From the IMG/VR virus record IMGVR_UViG_3300025853_000094, positions 1 to 58,923 of that record: a stretch of DNA of 58,923 nucleotides; one strand, written 5' to 3'. Position 1 is the first letter of the stretch. Each line of letters begins with the position of its first letter. Of the stretch, positions 40,539 through 48,544 are shown one piece after another. A model generated the notes under the pieces. That model saw nothing but the letters and a program-made list of their open reading frames with translations, was not told where the DNA came from and did not search any database. The DNA comes from a virus. A program made the position numbers and the translations under genes.

Positions 40539-41608
40539 TATGCAGCATCAAGTGTCTGTGCCTCATTGTAGAAGGACTGGAGGATCGCCTTGATTCTCTC
40601 CTTGTCGAGATCCGTCTCAATTGCATCCACGTAGGAGTCCAGCAATGTTGAGGTATCCTCAAGTGAGACTGAAGTATCCGAAATGGAATCACCCGTGAAC
40701 TCTTCAAAGCTCTCAATGATTTTAAGATCAAATGGCTCATGCGACTGTATTGTATCTATAAACTTGTCAAACTGAAACGGGTCTTTCTTATTGACCACTA
40801 CCACCTTCACAAAGCAGTTCTTGATTTCATCTGAAGGCGGAACGGGTTGCGTTTTCGAATCATCAAATTCAACTCGATGAAACAAACGATGTGGATTTAC
40901 AATTCTTTCTAAGGAACGTGTCTCAGTGTCCAAGACATGAAATGCTTTCTCATCAACGGCATCACTCCATGTCAACTGATATTGTGTCCCCAGATACTTC
41001 ACATTGTCCTTCTCACTCGCAGTGTGATAGTGACCACTCAGGACCATCTCGTAACGAGAAAAGAGTTTATGATCCATGCCATGACTTTTGATATCTGCAT
41101 TACCAAGATACTTGAATCCCTCAAGTTCAAGGTGACCCATCAGGATAGGAGCAGCAGCAGTCTTGACAAACTCCATGCATTGCTCCTGATTGTCTTCGGT
41201 AATCCAAGGGAGCATTGCCACATCCAGACCAGAATCAAAGTGAAGGATTGCTGGCTCCATGTGAACCTTGATGCAATCGTAATGAACCAACTGCTCTGTT
41301 AGTGAGCAAAGGTCATTGGTATTCTTCCAGTAGACATCATGGTTACCGGGAACGATATGCATCGTGATACCAAGTCTTTCAAGTTGGTCTATGAACATCT
41401 CACGATTCCGTTTCAGCACCTTGTAGTTGACAAACTTGCGATGCTCAAAGTAATCGCCCAGATGAAGGATGGTCTTGATGCCATTCTCCTCACAGTAAGG
41501 AAAGAAGACATCACAATAGAACTTCTCCATGTAATCAAGGAAGATGTCACTTCCGTTCTTTACACCAGAGTGTGTGTCATTCAGGATTGCAACTTTGTTA
41601 CTTTGCAT
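40538..41608 (-). CDS. 47: Recombination/repair nuclease subunit gp47 (Mre11/SbcD-like)
   Basis: 356 residues. Metallophosphoesterase nuclease partner of gp46. Motifs: LNDTHSGVKNG, LHLGDYFEHRK, VPGNHDVYWKN and VLSGHYHT, the Mre11 phosphoesterase set. Size fits T4 gp47 (339). ATG 41608 follows the remnant ORF at 41627-41677. Confidence 0.93.
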   Translation of the reverse strand: MQSNKVAILNDTHSGVKNGSDIFLDYMEKFYCDVFFPYCEENGIKTILHLGDYFEHRKFVNYKVLKRNREMFIDQLERLGITMHIVPGNHDVYWKNTNDLCSLTEQLVHYDCIKVHMEPAILHFDSGLDVAMLPWITEDNQEQCMEFVKTAAAPILMGHLELEGFKYLGNADIKSHGMDHKLFSRYEMVLSGHYHTASEKDNVKYLGTQYQLTWSDAVDEKAFHVLDTETRSLERIVNPHRLFHRVEFDDSKTQPVPPSDEIKNCFVKVVVVNKKDPFQFDKFIDTIQSHEPFDLKIIESFEEFTGDSISDTSVSLEDTSTLLDSYVDAIETDLDKERIKAILQSFYNEAQTLDAA

Positions 41609-41626
41609 ATGAAGTATTCAAGCAGT

Positions 41627-41677
41627 TCATGGAGTGGTCTTACCCGACCCCGGTTGTCCAAAGATGGAGATAATCAT
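41627..41677 (-). pseudogene. Remnant of a P-loop kinase: MIISIFGQPGSGKTTP then stop
   Basis: A 16-codon ORF starts at an ATG that overlaps the gp55 stop by four bases. Its product carries a perfect Walker A motif, GQPGSGKTT, at the N-terminus typical of APS-kinase or small nucleotide kinases (MII-IFGQPGSGKTT), but it ends immediately after TTP. The rest of the kinase is absent before gp47. The best reading is a truncated gene remnant; a working 16-residue peptide is possible but unlikely. Confidence 0.6.
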
Positions 41678-42249
41678 TTCATGAAAGGCTCAAGGGTGTT
41701 CTCATTGGAAGCGAGTTTCTTTTTCTTACGAACCTTCTTTCCAAACTCCTTGATCTTGGAATCCCTATCACGAATCTTATCAGCACGGGAGCGAAGACGT
41801 TCTACGATACCCTGTCCCTGAACCATATCACCATCAAAGTCACCAAAGTTCTCGATGCCAGCATGTTCCTTGTAGAGTTCCTTGATATCCTGATGCTTCT
41901 TCTCCTTTGCAATACGACGAAGAAATGCGTAATAGGAAATCTGAGTGAAGTAGGCAAAGGCATTGGGATTACCAGTGCGAGTAGTCTTGGTCACATCGTA
42001 GTTGTTGATTGCCTTAATGCAATTCTCCACGGCATCACTGACCATTTCATCACGGTAGGTGTAGCAGGAGAAGTTGGGTTTATGGGAAAGACCTTCTGCA
42101 ATCTTGAGGAAGCAAGTTCCAATGTATTCAGTGACAATCGGGATGGTCCCATCTATGCCCTTTGCGGCATTCACCGAATTGACATACTCAACAACTGCAC
42201 TCGAAAAGTCTTTATTGTTCACATAATGATTCGGTTTTTCTCTACTCAT
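41674..42249 (-). CDS. 55: Late-transcription sigma factor (gp55)
   Basis: 191 residues from ATG 42249 (MSREKPNHYVNNKDFSS). Directs host RNA polymerase to TATAAATA late promoters with gp45. Helical motifs GYxKIAEGLSHKPNF-like, YRDEMVSDAVENCIKAINNYD and AFAYFTQISYYAFLRRIAKEKK match gp55/sigma region 2. Size fits T4 gp55 (185). Its promoter (42257-42285) lies seven bases before the start. Confidence 0.93.
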   Translation of the reverse strand: MSREKPNHYVNNKDFSSAVVEYVNSVNAAKGIDGTIPIVTEYIGTCFLKIAEGLSHKPNFSCYTYRDEMVSDAVENCIKAINNYDVTKTTRTGNPNAFAYFTQISYYAFLRRIAKEKKHQDIKELYKEHAGIENFGDFDGDMVQGQGIVERLRSRADKIRDRDSKIKEFGKKVRKKKKLASNENTLEPFMK

Positions 42250-42256
42250 TCCAACA

Positions 42257-42285
42257 AGTCTATCACAGTTAATTTTTGAAGTCAA
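42257..42285 (-). promoter_or_regulatory. gp55 promoter (TTGACT-N17-TAGACT)
   Basis: Minus strand TTGACT (42280-42285), 17-nt spacer with TGA before the -10 (extended form), TAGACT (42257-42262), ATG at 42249 after seven bases. Expected leaderless transcript. Confidence 0.7.
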
Positions 42286-42315
42286 CCGACTCAGTAGTGT
42301 GCCTGTTCAGGGGGG

Positions 42316-42344
42316 TTGACAAGTATTGACAATTGGTTTATAAT
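42316..42344 (+). promoter_or_regulatory. Perfect-consensus plus-strand promoter (TTGACA-N17-TATAAT)
   Basis: On the plus strand, TTGACA (42316-42321), exactly 17 bases, TATAAT (42339-42344). Both boxes match sigma-70 consensus. It points to the right, into the antisense strand of the gene 42374-42769 and uvsW. No clear plus-strand gene starts close by (a short TTG ORF after an AAGGAG box at 42365-42370 is only 12 codons). It may drive an antisense or non-coding RNA. A second TTGACA-like box lies 10 bases inside the spacer. Confidence 0.75.
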
Positions 42345-42373
42345 TGATTTGCGTTCAGCAGAAAAGGAGAAGT

Positions 42374-42769
42374 TCAATTCCTTGAGAAATTTTCAAAACC
42401 TCCAGTATCAAGTGGACTAAAGGAATTGAAAAGGTCATCAATAGCATCATTGATGTTCTTTGTATCTTCTTCAAGTGCCTTTTGATAAAGGACGAGTGTT
42501 GCAAAGTAACTTCTTTTAAGGTTAATTGTAGCATCTGACCTACTTATGATATTTCTCTCATGAAAGATGAAGGTAGTATCCATGTTCTCTGGAACGTATG
42601 GCACTAACCTTGTCTTAAAGTCTCTTTCCAAGAATTCCATTACGCCATAGACTTCAATGTAACCATTGCTGTAGTTGTAATCAACCTCTTCACCAATCAC
42701 TCTTGACCCATCCACTAGTGTGTAGACACAAATGACAAGAGCATCTAAAGCATCATCATCGTATATCAT
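42374..42769 (-). CDS. Conserved phage protein between uvsW and gp55
   Basis: 131 residues, ATG 42769. Beta-rich N-terminus (DALVICVYTLVDGSRVIGEEV, GYIEVYGVMEFLERDF) followed by helices; the pattern resembles a small Sm-like or beta-barrel protein seen at this position in T4-like phages. The C-terminal SFSPLDTGGFENF is acidic. Function unknown. Its ATG overlaps the uvsW stop by four bases. Confidence 0.5.
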   Translation of the reverse strand: MIYDDDALDALVICVYTLVDGSRVIGEEVDYNYSNGYIEVYGVMEFLERDFKTRLVPYVPENMDTTFIFHERNIISRSDATINLKRSYFATLVLYQKALEEDTKNINDAIDDLFNSFSPLDTGGFENFSRN

Positions 42770-44223
42770 TGGTTTACCTCCACTTCAAAGATTGAAAAAT
42801 CAAAGTTTTGTTTCTCGTAGATCTTAACTCTTTCCACGGCATGATTCATAGTGTAGTTCTTTCTTCGTTTCCAGCTTAGGTTGTCACTGATATCGTAAAC
42901 CTTAGTTGGTTTACCTTGGTTTCCTTTTCGAAGTCCACGACCAATTGACTGTAGCACACGTATCTGAGATTTCGTTGGTGCAGCAAACACAATGTTATTT
43001 AGGTTTCGTATATTGATTCCAGTAGAGAAGGTTCCCATTGATGCAACAATGATGGCATTGGTTTCTTGCTCAGTGATTTCACGAATACGTTCTCTCTGGT
43101 CTACCGATACCGCACCTGATACAAAGAACACTTTACGATCTCCTGCTCTTGCCTGAAGTTGTTCAAACAAAGGTTTACCATGTTTGGCAACAAGGTTGTA
43201 AAGGACCAATGAGTTACCAGTCTGATCAAGTGTTAGATTGCAGATGAAGCGATTCCTTGCTTCATTGGTTACCAGAAACTCGATCTCCTCCTGATACTTC
43301 TTCTTACCAAATGCCTTTCTTACTTCATCTGAGTACTTGAGGACAAGGCAGGATACCTTGAGCTGTGCCAGTGTGTCATTTTCAATTAACTCCTTTGTAG
43401 AAGTGACATGATAAGGATCGCCAAAGTGACCAGTCAGGACAAGTTCATGCACCTTGGTTCCATCTAGTGTTCCTGTTGTCCCAATACGATAAGAAGCATT
43501 CTCCAGCATCCCCATAATCTTGTTCAATGACTTTGCCTTGAAGGTATGCGCTTCATCACCAACAACTCCACCAAACTGGCTAAACCAATCTGGTGGGCAT
43601 AGGATTGCTGATTGCCATGTAGTGATAACAACTCTCTGCTCAAACATGATTTTGTCTTTGCCTGAGTAGATACGATGAACATTCTCTGAGACGGGAAATC
43701 CATTCACCTTTGAGTAATCTTGAAAGTCCTTATACATCTGTTCAACCAGTGATGTAGTTGGAACCACGATAAGAAACTTGTCTTCCTCTGTAGCAAGAAA
43801 GTAACGCATCAGCAGATAGATGATTAAAGACTTACCAGAACCTGTTGGTGAGACAAGGATTGCCCTACGCTTCACCACTCCATGATGCCAAGCCTGAATC
43901 TGATAGTCTCTTGGTTGAAATGGCAATTGCGTTTCAAGATGCGGAGTATCTGGTTCTGGTGGAAAGATGTTCTCATTAACCTTGAGTTTGTATCCCTGAG
44001 TCTCAGAGAAACGAATAAGGTCATTCACCAGACCATAGGGGAGGATACCATTGACTCGATTGAAGATTCGTATCTTGCCATCCCAGATCTTGTTTCGAAA
44101 CGAAGGAACAAATTTGTATCCCGGTGCATAGAAAGTGTAGTGGTCAGCAATCTCCATAAGAATCCCTTGGTCATCGCATTCAAGCATGACAAAGGCTTCG
44201 TTTCTCTTATGGACTTCAATCAT
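42766..44223 (-). CDS. uvsW: Recombination DNA helicase UvsW
   Basis: 485 residues. SF2 helicase that remodels branched DNA and can switch origin to recombination-dependent replication. Motif I VSPTGSGKSLIIYLLMR, motif II GDEAHTFKAKS (DEAH) and motif VI SIGRGLRKG are present; the N-terminus has a small extra domain as in T4 UvsW. Size fits (T4 503). Confidence 0.93.
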   Translation of the reverse strand: MIEVHKRNEAFVMLECDDQGILMEIADHYTFYAPGYKFVPSFRNKIWDGKIRIFNRVNGILPYGLVNDLIRFSETQGYKLKVNENIFPPEPDTPHLETQLPFQPRDYQIQAWHHGVVKRRAILVSPTGSGKSLIIYLLMRYFLATEEDKFLIVVPTTSLVEQMYKDFQDYSKVNGFPVSENVHRIYSGKDKIMFEQRVVITTWQSAILCPPDWFSQFGGVVGDEAHTFKAKSLNKIMGMLENASYRIGTTGTLDGTKVHELVLTGHFGDPYHVTSTKELIENDTLAQLKVSCLVLKYSDEVRKAFGKKKYQEEIEFLVTNEARNRFICNLTLDQTGNSLVLYNLVAKHGKPLFEQLQARAGDRKVFFVSGAVSVDQRERIREITEQETNAIIVASMGTFSTGINIRNLNNIVFAAPTKSQIRVLQSIGRGLRKGNQGKPTKVYDISDNLSWKRRKNYTMNHAVERVKIYEKQNFDFSIFEVEVNQ

Positions 44224-44231
44224 TATAAATA
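44224..44231 (+). promoter_or_regulatory. Candidate plus-strand late promoter (TATAAATA)
   Basis: Perfect TATAAATA on the plus strand six bases before the GTG at 44238, the same spacing seen for minus-strand late genes. It directly follows the uvsW start codon on the other strand. Confidence 0.5.
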
Positions 44232-44237
44232 TCTAGC

Positions 44238-44378
44238 GTGAAGAAAACTGTAAGACTACGAGAGATTTACGAAGAAGCCTACAGAAGAAACAAAGCGAAT
44301 CCCGCACTTGATATCCATGAAATGGTTCTTGAAATCATCAAAAGATGGAAATCAGAAGGTTACATCATCATTAGTTAG
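44238..44378 (+). CDS. Small plus-strand protein (46 aa)
   Basis: The only plausible plus-strand gene in the window. GTG start at 44238 and stop TAG at 44376-44378, overlapping the uvsY stop by four bases in convergent orientation. The product reads MKKTVRLREIYEEAYRRN, then KANPALDIHEMVLEIIKRW, ending KSEGYIIIS: amphipathic helices with a basic N-terminus. It sits in the 151-bp gap between uvsY and uvsW that has no minus-strand gene. There is no clear ribosome-binding site, so it would be read from a leaderless late transcript if real. No family recognised. Confidence 0.5.
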   Translation: MKKTVRLREIYEEAYRRNKANPALDIHEMVLEIIKRWKSEGYIIIS

Positions 44379-44821
44379 GCACCAGCAGTAAACTTCTTCC
44401 AATCGATTATATTTCGGATATTCTGGTGACGCCACTTGATGTTGTCCATGATATCAATCAGAGTATCGATGATAACTTTTTGATACTCAATCTGAGATTC
44501 AATCTTAGTGAGTTCGGGGTCAGTCTTGTAGTAATGATCCATGTTTGTCTTGAGTGGTTTGGTCATACCATCAAAGGGATCATACTTCCATCCTCTTTCC
44601 TCAATGTCAGTCTTGGTCATCTTCCCTTCAAAGTAAAGCCACTTGTCCTTCTTTGAGGAATCGAATTCCATCTGCTTCTTTTTCAAATTCAATTTTGCAG
44701 TGCTGAGAAGAGACAGATACTTCGCATGAAGTTTTGCGGACTTGATGGACGTTTCGTCTAGGTTGATATTGTCAATCTGGGAGTCCTTCTCCCACATATC
44801 AAGAATCTCATTTAGGGTCAT
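44375..44821 (-). CDS. uvsY: Recombination mediator UvsY
   Basis: 148 residues. Loads UvsX on single-stranded DNA. The pattern of a helical, lysine-rich protein with an N-terminal LNEILDMWEKDSQID and a C-terminal KWRHQNIRNIIDWKKFTAG matches UvsY in size (T4 137) and position next to uvsW and the late genes. Confidence 0.85.
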   Translation of the reverse strand: MTLNEILDMWEKDSQIDNINLDETSIKSAKLHAKYLSLLSTAKLNLKKKQMEFDSSKKDKWLYFEGKMTKTDIEERGWKYDPFDGMTKPLKTNMDHYYKTDPELTKIESQIEYQKVIIDTLIDIMDNIKWRHQNIRNIIDWKKFTAGA

Positions 44822-44831
44822 ATAGTATTAT

Positions 44832-45301
44832 CTATAGGATAGCAAAACGGTCATAGCGAAAGGTAACGTCTGCTTGAAGATACTCAACATCTTGGGTTTG
44901 AGTAGAGAACTCAACACCACTCAGTGTTGTAGGGAATGCATTCAGAAACTGAACTGCTTGTTTATATTGTTGTGGCTGGTAAGGACCGTAAGAATCATAT
45001 CAGAAACAGTGATGCTTTTCTTAGTGACGTTATTTTGAATCCAATTGTAGATCTCACTGTAGTTCTTCATGCTCTCATCAATCATGAAGCGACAACTCAT
45101 GGTGCCATACTCTACTCTTTCACCGGGAATATATCCAATGTTGCCTCTGTAGGAAGTAGCAACTTCACCAAGCGAGAGATCTGGAATAGTGAAACTGGTC
45201 AGGAAGTATTCAACATTCGCATACTTAGTGAAATCAATCCCCAACTTGAATCCAGTTGGTGAAAGCAAATTGAAGTTATCTGTGAGTGTGCTATCTGCCA
45301 T
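44832..45301 (-). pseudogene. Tail-tube-like (gp19-like paralogue) protein, frameshifted
   Basis: The open frame from ATG 45301 reads MADSTLTDNFNLLSPTGF to SITVSDMILTVLTSHNNINKQ and then stops at 44942. The missing end continues in the -1 frame as VQFLNAFPTTLSGVEFSTQ to DVTFRYDRFAIL with a stop at 44832. Restoring one base would give a complete tail-tube-like protein, of the type seen as a second gp19-like or tail-tube-terminator gene in marine T4-like phages. It may be a sequencing error, a real mutation or a programmed frameshift. Its late promoter TATAAATA (45308-45315) is intact. Confidence 0.6.
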
Positions 45302-45307
45302 ATGAAG

Positions 45308-45315
45308 TATTTATA
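45308..45315 (-). promoter_or_regulatory. Late promoter TATAAATA before the tail-tube-like gene
   Basis: Perfect TATAAATA exactly six bases before the ATG at 45301, overlapping the U-tract of the gp23 terminator. Confidence 0.75.
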
Positions 45316-45345
45316 AAAAAAGGGAGTCCCCTTTCGAGGACTCCC
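45315..45345 (-). terminator. Intrinsic terminator after gp23
   Basis: Perfect 8-bp stem GGGAGTCC/GGACTCCC (45338-45345 and 45322-45329) with an 8-nt loop and a run of seven T on the minus strand. Its U-tract runs into the TATAAATA of the next late promoter. Confidence 0.92.
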
Positions 45346-45374
45346 ATGAGTTTACTTACTTACCTATCCTAAGA

Positions 45375-46625
45375 TTAGGAAGGATCAGAGATGTTGATGT
45401 TCTCAACAACGAATCGACGGTAGTAAGGATTGTCATCACCAGCAGAAGCGCCAGTAGCAACAGTTCCAGCAACAAGAGGATTATGAGCAATGCCATAACG
45501 GGTCTTGAAGGCAATACGAGGCTGGAAGTTTTCTTCACCAATGCCTTTGACCATTGTCAAAGGAACGTAAGGAGCATAGAAGAAACCAGCATCGTAAGGA
45601 TTGCTACCACGATAACCAACATTGACAACACCAGCAGAGGCGTAAGGGTCAACGTAGATCTTCATGTTACCAATGGAACCAACGAGTGTGTTCTGACCGT
45701 AGTCGGAAGTAACATTGGAACCAACACCAGTGCTGTCGAGCTTACCAGTAGCGGCAAGAGCGGAAGCAACATCAGCGTGAACGATGGCGAGGTTACCCTT
45801 ACCACGGCGTGTCTGACTGAAGATTGTGTTGGCTTCAAGGTCCAACTGGAACAACAGGGCTTGGAACTTCTCAATAGCCCAACGACCATCAGCATCGATA
45901 GCAAGGTCGAAGATACCAGTAGTGGAGAGACCAGTCTGCTGGGCACCGGGCTTGGCAGCATAGTCGAGTTCACCAATAATTTCTCTGTTGATTTCAGCAA
46001 GAATCTCCTGAGAGAGAATATTGGCGAGTTCGCTTTCGGCATCAAGACCATGAACAGCCTTGAGATCCTGAGCGAGTTCCATTGTGTATTCAGCCTTCAG
46101 GGCGCGAGTCTTAGCAGTAACTGTGCATTTCTCGATTGTGAAACCCATGTTGGCAGTGATGTCACCTTCAGCGAAAGCTGTAGTTTCACCAGCGCCAGAG
46201 TCGTCGCCAGAGAATGTCTTATCAGCAACATTGAAGAGAGCTTCAGTGTCACCAGTGGTAACGGCTCCAGCGGCTCCAGCGGAATCGGATTCGTTATAGC
46301 GAGCCTTCATTGCAAAGATGAGACCTGTAGGACCAGTCATGGGCTGGACACCACAGACATCATAAGCAATCAAAGAAGGCATGGCGCGACGAACGAGGCT
46401 AATGAGAACGGGGTCGCCGTTTGCAGCAGAAGAAGCAACTGTTCCTGTTCCGCTTTCTTCAGTGATGAAGTTAGAAAGCGCAGCAGATTGCTTGCGGGAT
46501 TCAACTTCAGTGTTTTCGAGAAGCTGTGCAGTAACAGCCATACGATGTGCATCCTTGATAGCAGGAGCTTCGGGATGCTCAAGGATGGACTTCCATTTTT
46601 CGATATTTGTTTGTGAATTAAACAT
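45375..46625 (-). CDS. 23: Major capsid protein (gp23)
   Basis: 416 residues. Precursor of the main head subunit; HK97-type fold expected. The start NIEKWKSILEHPEAPAI and VLISLVRRAMPSLIAYDVCGVQPM match gp23. An LSNFITEESG site at about residue 56 is a likely gp21 cleavage point ([LI]xE), giving an N-terminal delta piece as in T4. It is shorter than T4 gp23 (521). It lies between gp22 and its own terminator. Confidence 0.96.
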   Translation of the reverse strand: MFNSQTNIEKWKSILEHPEAPAIKDAHRMAVTAQLLENTEVESRKQSAALSNFITEESGTGTVASSAANGDPVLISLVRRAMPSLIAYDVCGVQPMTGPTGLIFAMKARYNESDSAGAAGAVTTGDTEALFNVADKTFSGDDSGAGETTAFAEGDITANMGFTIEKCTVTAKTRALKAEYTMELAQDLKAVHGLDAESELANILSQEILAEINREIIGELDYAAKPGAQQTGLSTTGIFDLAIDADGRWAIEKFQALLFQLDLEANTIFSQTRRGKGNLAIVHADVASALAATGKLDSTGVGSNVTSDYGQNTLVGSIGNMKIYVDPYASAGVVNVGYRGSNPYDAGFFYAPYVPLTMVKGIGEENFQPRIAFKTRYGIAHNPLVAGTVATGASAGDDNPYYRRFVVENINISDPS

Positions 46626-46666
46626 TTTTTTGGATCTTTCTAGTAGTTTACGGTTTGGGTTTTTAA

Positions 46667-47701
46667 TTATTTGAACAAACGACTCAGTGAATCATGATAC
46701 TGTTTCATCTCGGGAGAAAGCCCATCAGTGATGTCTTTCTTTTCTTCGCCTTCAATGATTTGCTTAGTCTCAATGATCTCATCGTTACCTTCATTCAATT
46801 CTTTTTCTTCAGACTTGTTTGAGAAATAGGATTCCTTGATGGTCTTAACCTTCTTGGCGAAGGTATCAGCATCAACAAACTCTACATCTTCAACAAGGCA
46901 AGCAAGCTTGACACTCTGTGTAGTTGCAAGATTTTCGGACGCTTCAGAGAGAATCTTCTCGCGAGAGAGTTTCTCAACCTGTTCCATGAGTTCGGCAACA
47001 ACACTAGTGCTTTCTTGCAGTTGACTTTCGAGTTCAATAGCCTTGTTTTCAACCTCTTCATAGAGATCGACTTTGGACTCAGGCACTTCGATGTAATTTT
47101 CTGTAAAGACAGTCTTCAGAGCAGACATGAAGTCTTCAGTCAATTCGGAGCGAAGACCAGCATCAATAGCAACTTCATTCTCCTTGACCCATTCAGTGAC
47201 AACGTAGTCGAGATAGGAGTTAACCTTCTCGGCAAGGTCGGTGCGAATGGATTCAGTTTCTTCAGTCAGTTTCACTTCATACTCAGACTCCAACTTCTCA
47301 GTGGCTTCACGAAGCTTGGAAGTGAAGGCAGCTTCAAAGATGACAGAGGCTTTATCCTTGAAGTCCTCAGTGAGACCTTCAGTGGAGTTAACAAGAACAT
47401 CAAGATCTTCCTTATAAGAAGCCTTCAGTTCTTCTTCTTCTTCTTCCTCTTCTTCCTCGTCGCCATGCTCCATTTCTTTCACAGACTTCTTGGCTTCAGA
47501 GACTTCTTCTTCTTCCTCTTCTTCCTCACCAGCTTCGCCGTCGCCTTCTTCCTCATCTTCATGAGCAACTTCGACCTTGGCTGTCTTTTCTTCTACATCT
47601 TTCTTGGCTTCTTCGATAGACGCAGTTTCTTCAGTTGTTTCCTCAACAAGTTCTGCATCATTCTGAAGCTCTTCCTCAACAGGGTTTTCTTTTTCTTCCA
47701 T
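46667..47701 (-). CDS. 22: Prohead scaffold/core protein (gp22)
   Basis: 344 residues. Main core protein of the prohead, degraded by gp21. It has the expected very acidic, glutamate-rich N-terminus (runs such as EEEEEEEE near 60 and 90), long helices with DVLVNSTEGLTEDFKDKASV, and a C-terminal KKDITDGLSPEMKQYHDSLSRLFK-type tail. Many LTE/LxE sites are present. Position between gp21 and gp23 supports the call. Confidence 0.88.
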   Translation of the reverse strand: MEEKENPVEEELQNDAELVEETTEETASIEEAKKDVEEKTAKVEVAHEDEEEGDGEAGEEEEEEEEVSEAKKSVKEMEHGDEEEEEEEEEELKASYKEDLDVLVNSTEGLTEDFKDKASVIFEAAFTSKLREATEKLESEYEVKLTEETESIRTDLAEKVNSYLDYVVTEWVKENEVAIDAGLRSELTEDFMSALKTVFTENYIEVPESKVDLYEEVENKAIELESQLQESTSVVAELMEQVEKLSREKILSEASENLATTQSVKLACLVEDVEFVDADTFAKKVKTIKESYFSNKSEEKELNEGNDEIIETKQIIEGEEKKDITDGLSPEMKQYHDSLSRLFK

Positions 47702-47721
47702 GTTAGTATACTTCTTTCTGA

Positions 47722-48369
47722 TTAGAGTTTTGAGAGGAAATCTTCGAAGACGTTTTTTTGCGCTTCAGCAAGCTGTGCCGAAGGAGCCTTCTTGATCTCA
47801 GTCTCGTATTCTTCAATTTGTCGAGCAGTCAGTTTTCCGTTGTCCCAAACCCAGTCCACGCCTTCCATGATGCCATTTACAAAGGCACCGGGAGCGGAGG
47901 GGTCTTGAACGATGTCAACTGTAGAAAGCACGAAGTCGTTATTAACGCGACTCACACCATCTTTCATCTCGACTGTTCCCATACCACGACTAGAGACACC
48001 CAACTTCACTCCACCTTCAACGAGTCCTTTCACAATTTTACCCATCGGTGTATCGAGTATGAGTGCCTTTCCAACAACATCATCACCGTTCCATTTCAGT
48101 TCAGTGATGCGATGTGAAACTTTATCAAGGTTAATCGTAGGTCCATCTGGGTGATTCAACTCACCAACAGCACGACCTGTTTTCACCTGTTCAGAGATAT
48201 ACTTGTTGACTGCGCCCTCAAGTATGTTCTTTTCGTAAATTCTATTGTTGCGATTCTTCTTGTTCGCTTGCATGAACACACCCTCAATGAAGACATTCTT
48301 TGCTCCATTCTTACCTTCAGTGATGGTGTATCCAAGGTCTTGTTCGATGTGTTCTGAAATTAGTTTCAT
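47722..48369 (-). CDS. 21: Prohead core protease (gp21)
   Basis: 215 residues. Serine protease (U9/S78 type) that matures the prohead by cleaving after [LI]xE. Catalytic histidine in VGELNHPDG (H73) and serine in LGVSSRGMG (about 126-127) are visible. Its own N-terminus has LISE and ITEG motifs, probably for self-processing. It is the likely enzyme for the capsid-targeting leaders at 12-18 kb. Size matches T4 gp21 (212). Confidence 0.93.
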   Translation of the reverse strand: MKLISEHIEQDLGYTITEGKNGAKNVFIEGVFMQANKKNRNNRIYEKNILEGAVNKYISEQVKTGRAVGELNHPDGPTINLDKVSHRITELKWNGDDVVGKALILDTPMGKIVKGLVEGGVKLGVSSRGMGTVEMKDGVSRVNNDFVLSTVDIVQDPSAPGAFVNGIMEGVDWVWDNGKLTARQIEEYETEIKKAPSAQLAEAQKNVFEDFLSKL

Positions 48370-48374
48370 AGGTG

Positions 48375-48539
48375 TTATTTTCCTAATACTCGACGCAATC
48401 TACGTTCAGCAAGTTGAACATCACCTTCACTGATATCATCAAGTGCATCTTCAATTGCTTGGCGAAGTTCCTTTACCGAAGCCTTCTCGATAATGGACTG
48501 TTGTTTCATCTTTTTTGCTGTTTCGATTAGTGATTTCAT
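48375..48539 (-). CDS. Small prohead core-type protein (gp68/67 position)
   Basis: 54 residues: MKSLIETAKKMKQQSIIEK then VKELRQAIEDALDDISEGD and ERRLRRVLGK. Helical with a basic end, and placed between the gp20-side core gene and gp21, as T4 gp67/gp68. The N-terminus MKSLIE is close to the capsid-leader pattern. Not found by longer ORF cut-offs but well formed. Function inferred from position. Confidence 0.6.
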   Translation of the reverse strand: MKSLIETAKKMKQQSIIEKASVKELRQAIEDALDDISEGDVQLAERRLRRVLGK

Positions 48540-48544
48540 AGGTG

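Noticed and set aside
42371-42420. Plus-strand 12-codon TTG ORF after an AAGGAG box
   Set aside because: Too short and far from the box; product not convincing, so the plus promoter is reported without a gene.
45483-46616. A 377-codon plus-strand open frame
   Set aside because: Antisense of gp23; an effect of codon bias in the capsid gene.
47400-47650. GAAGAG-type repeats in gp22 region as a microsatellite
   Set aside because: They encode the expected glutamate-rich scaffold region of gp22.
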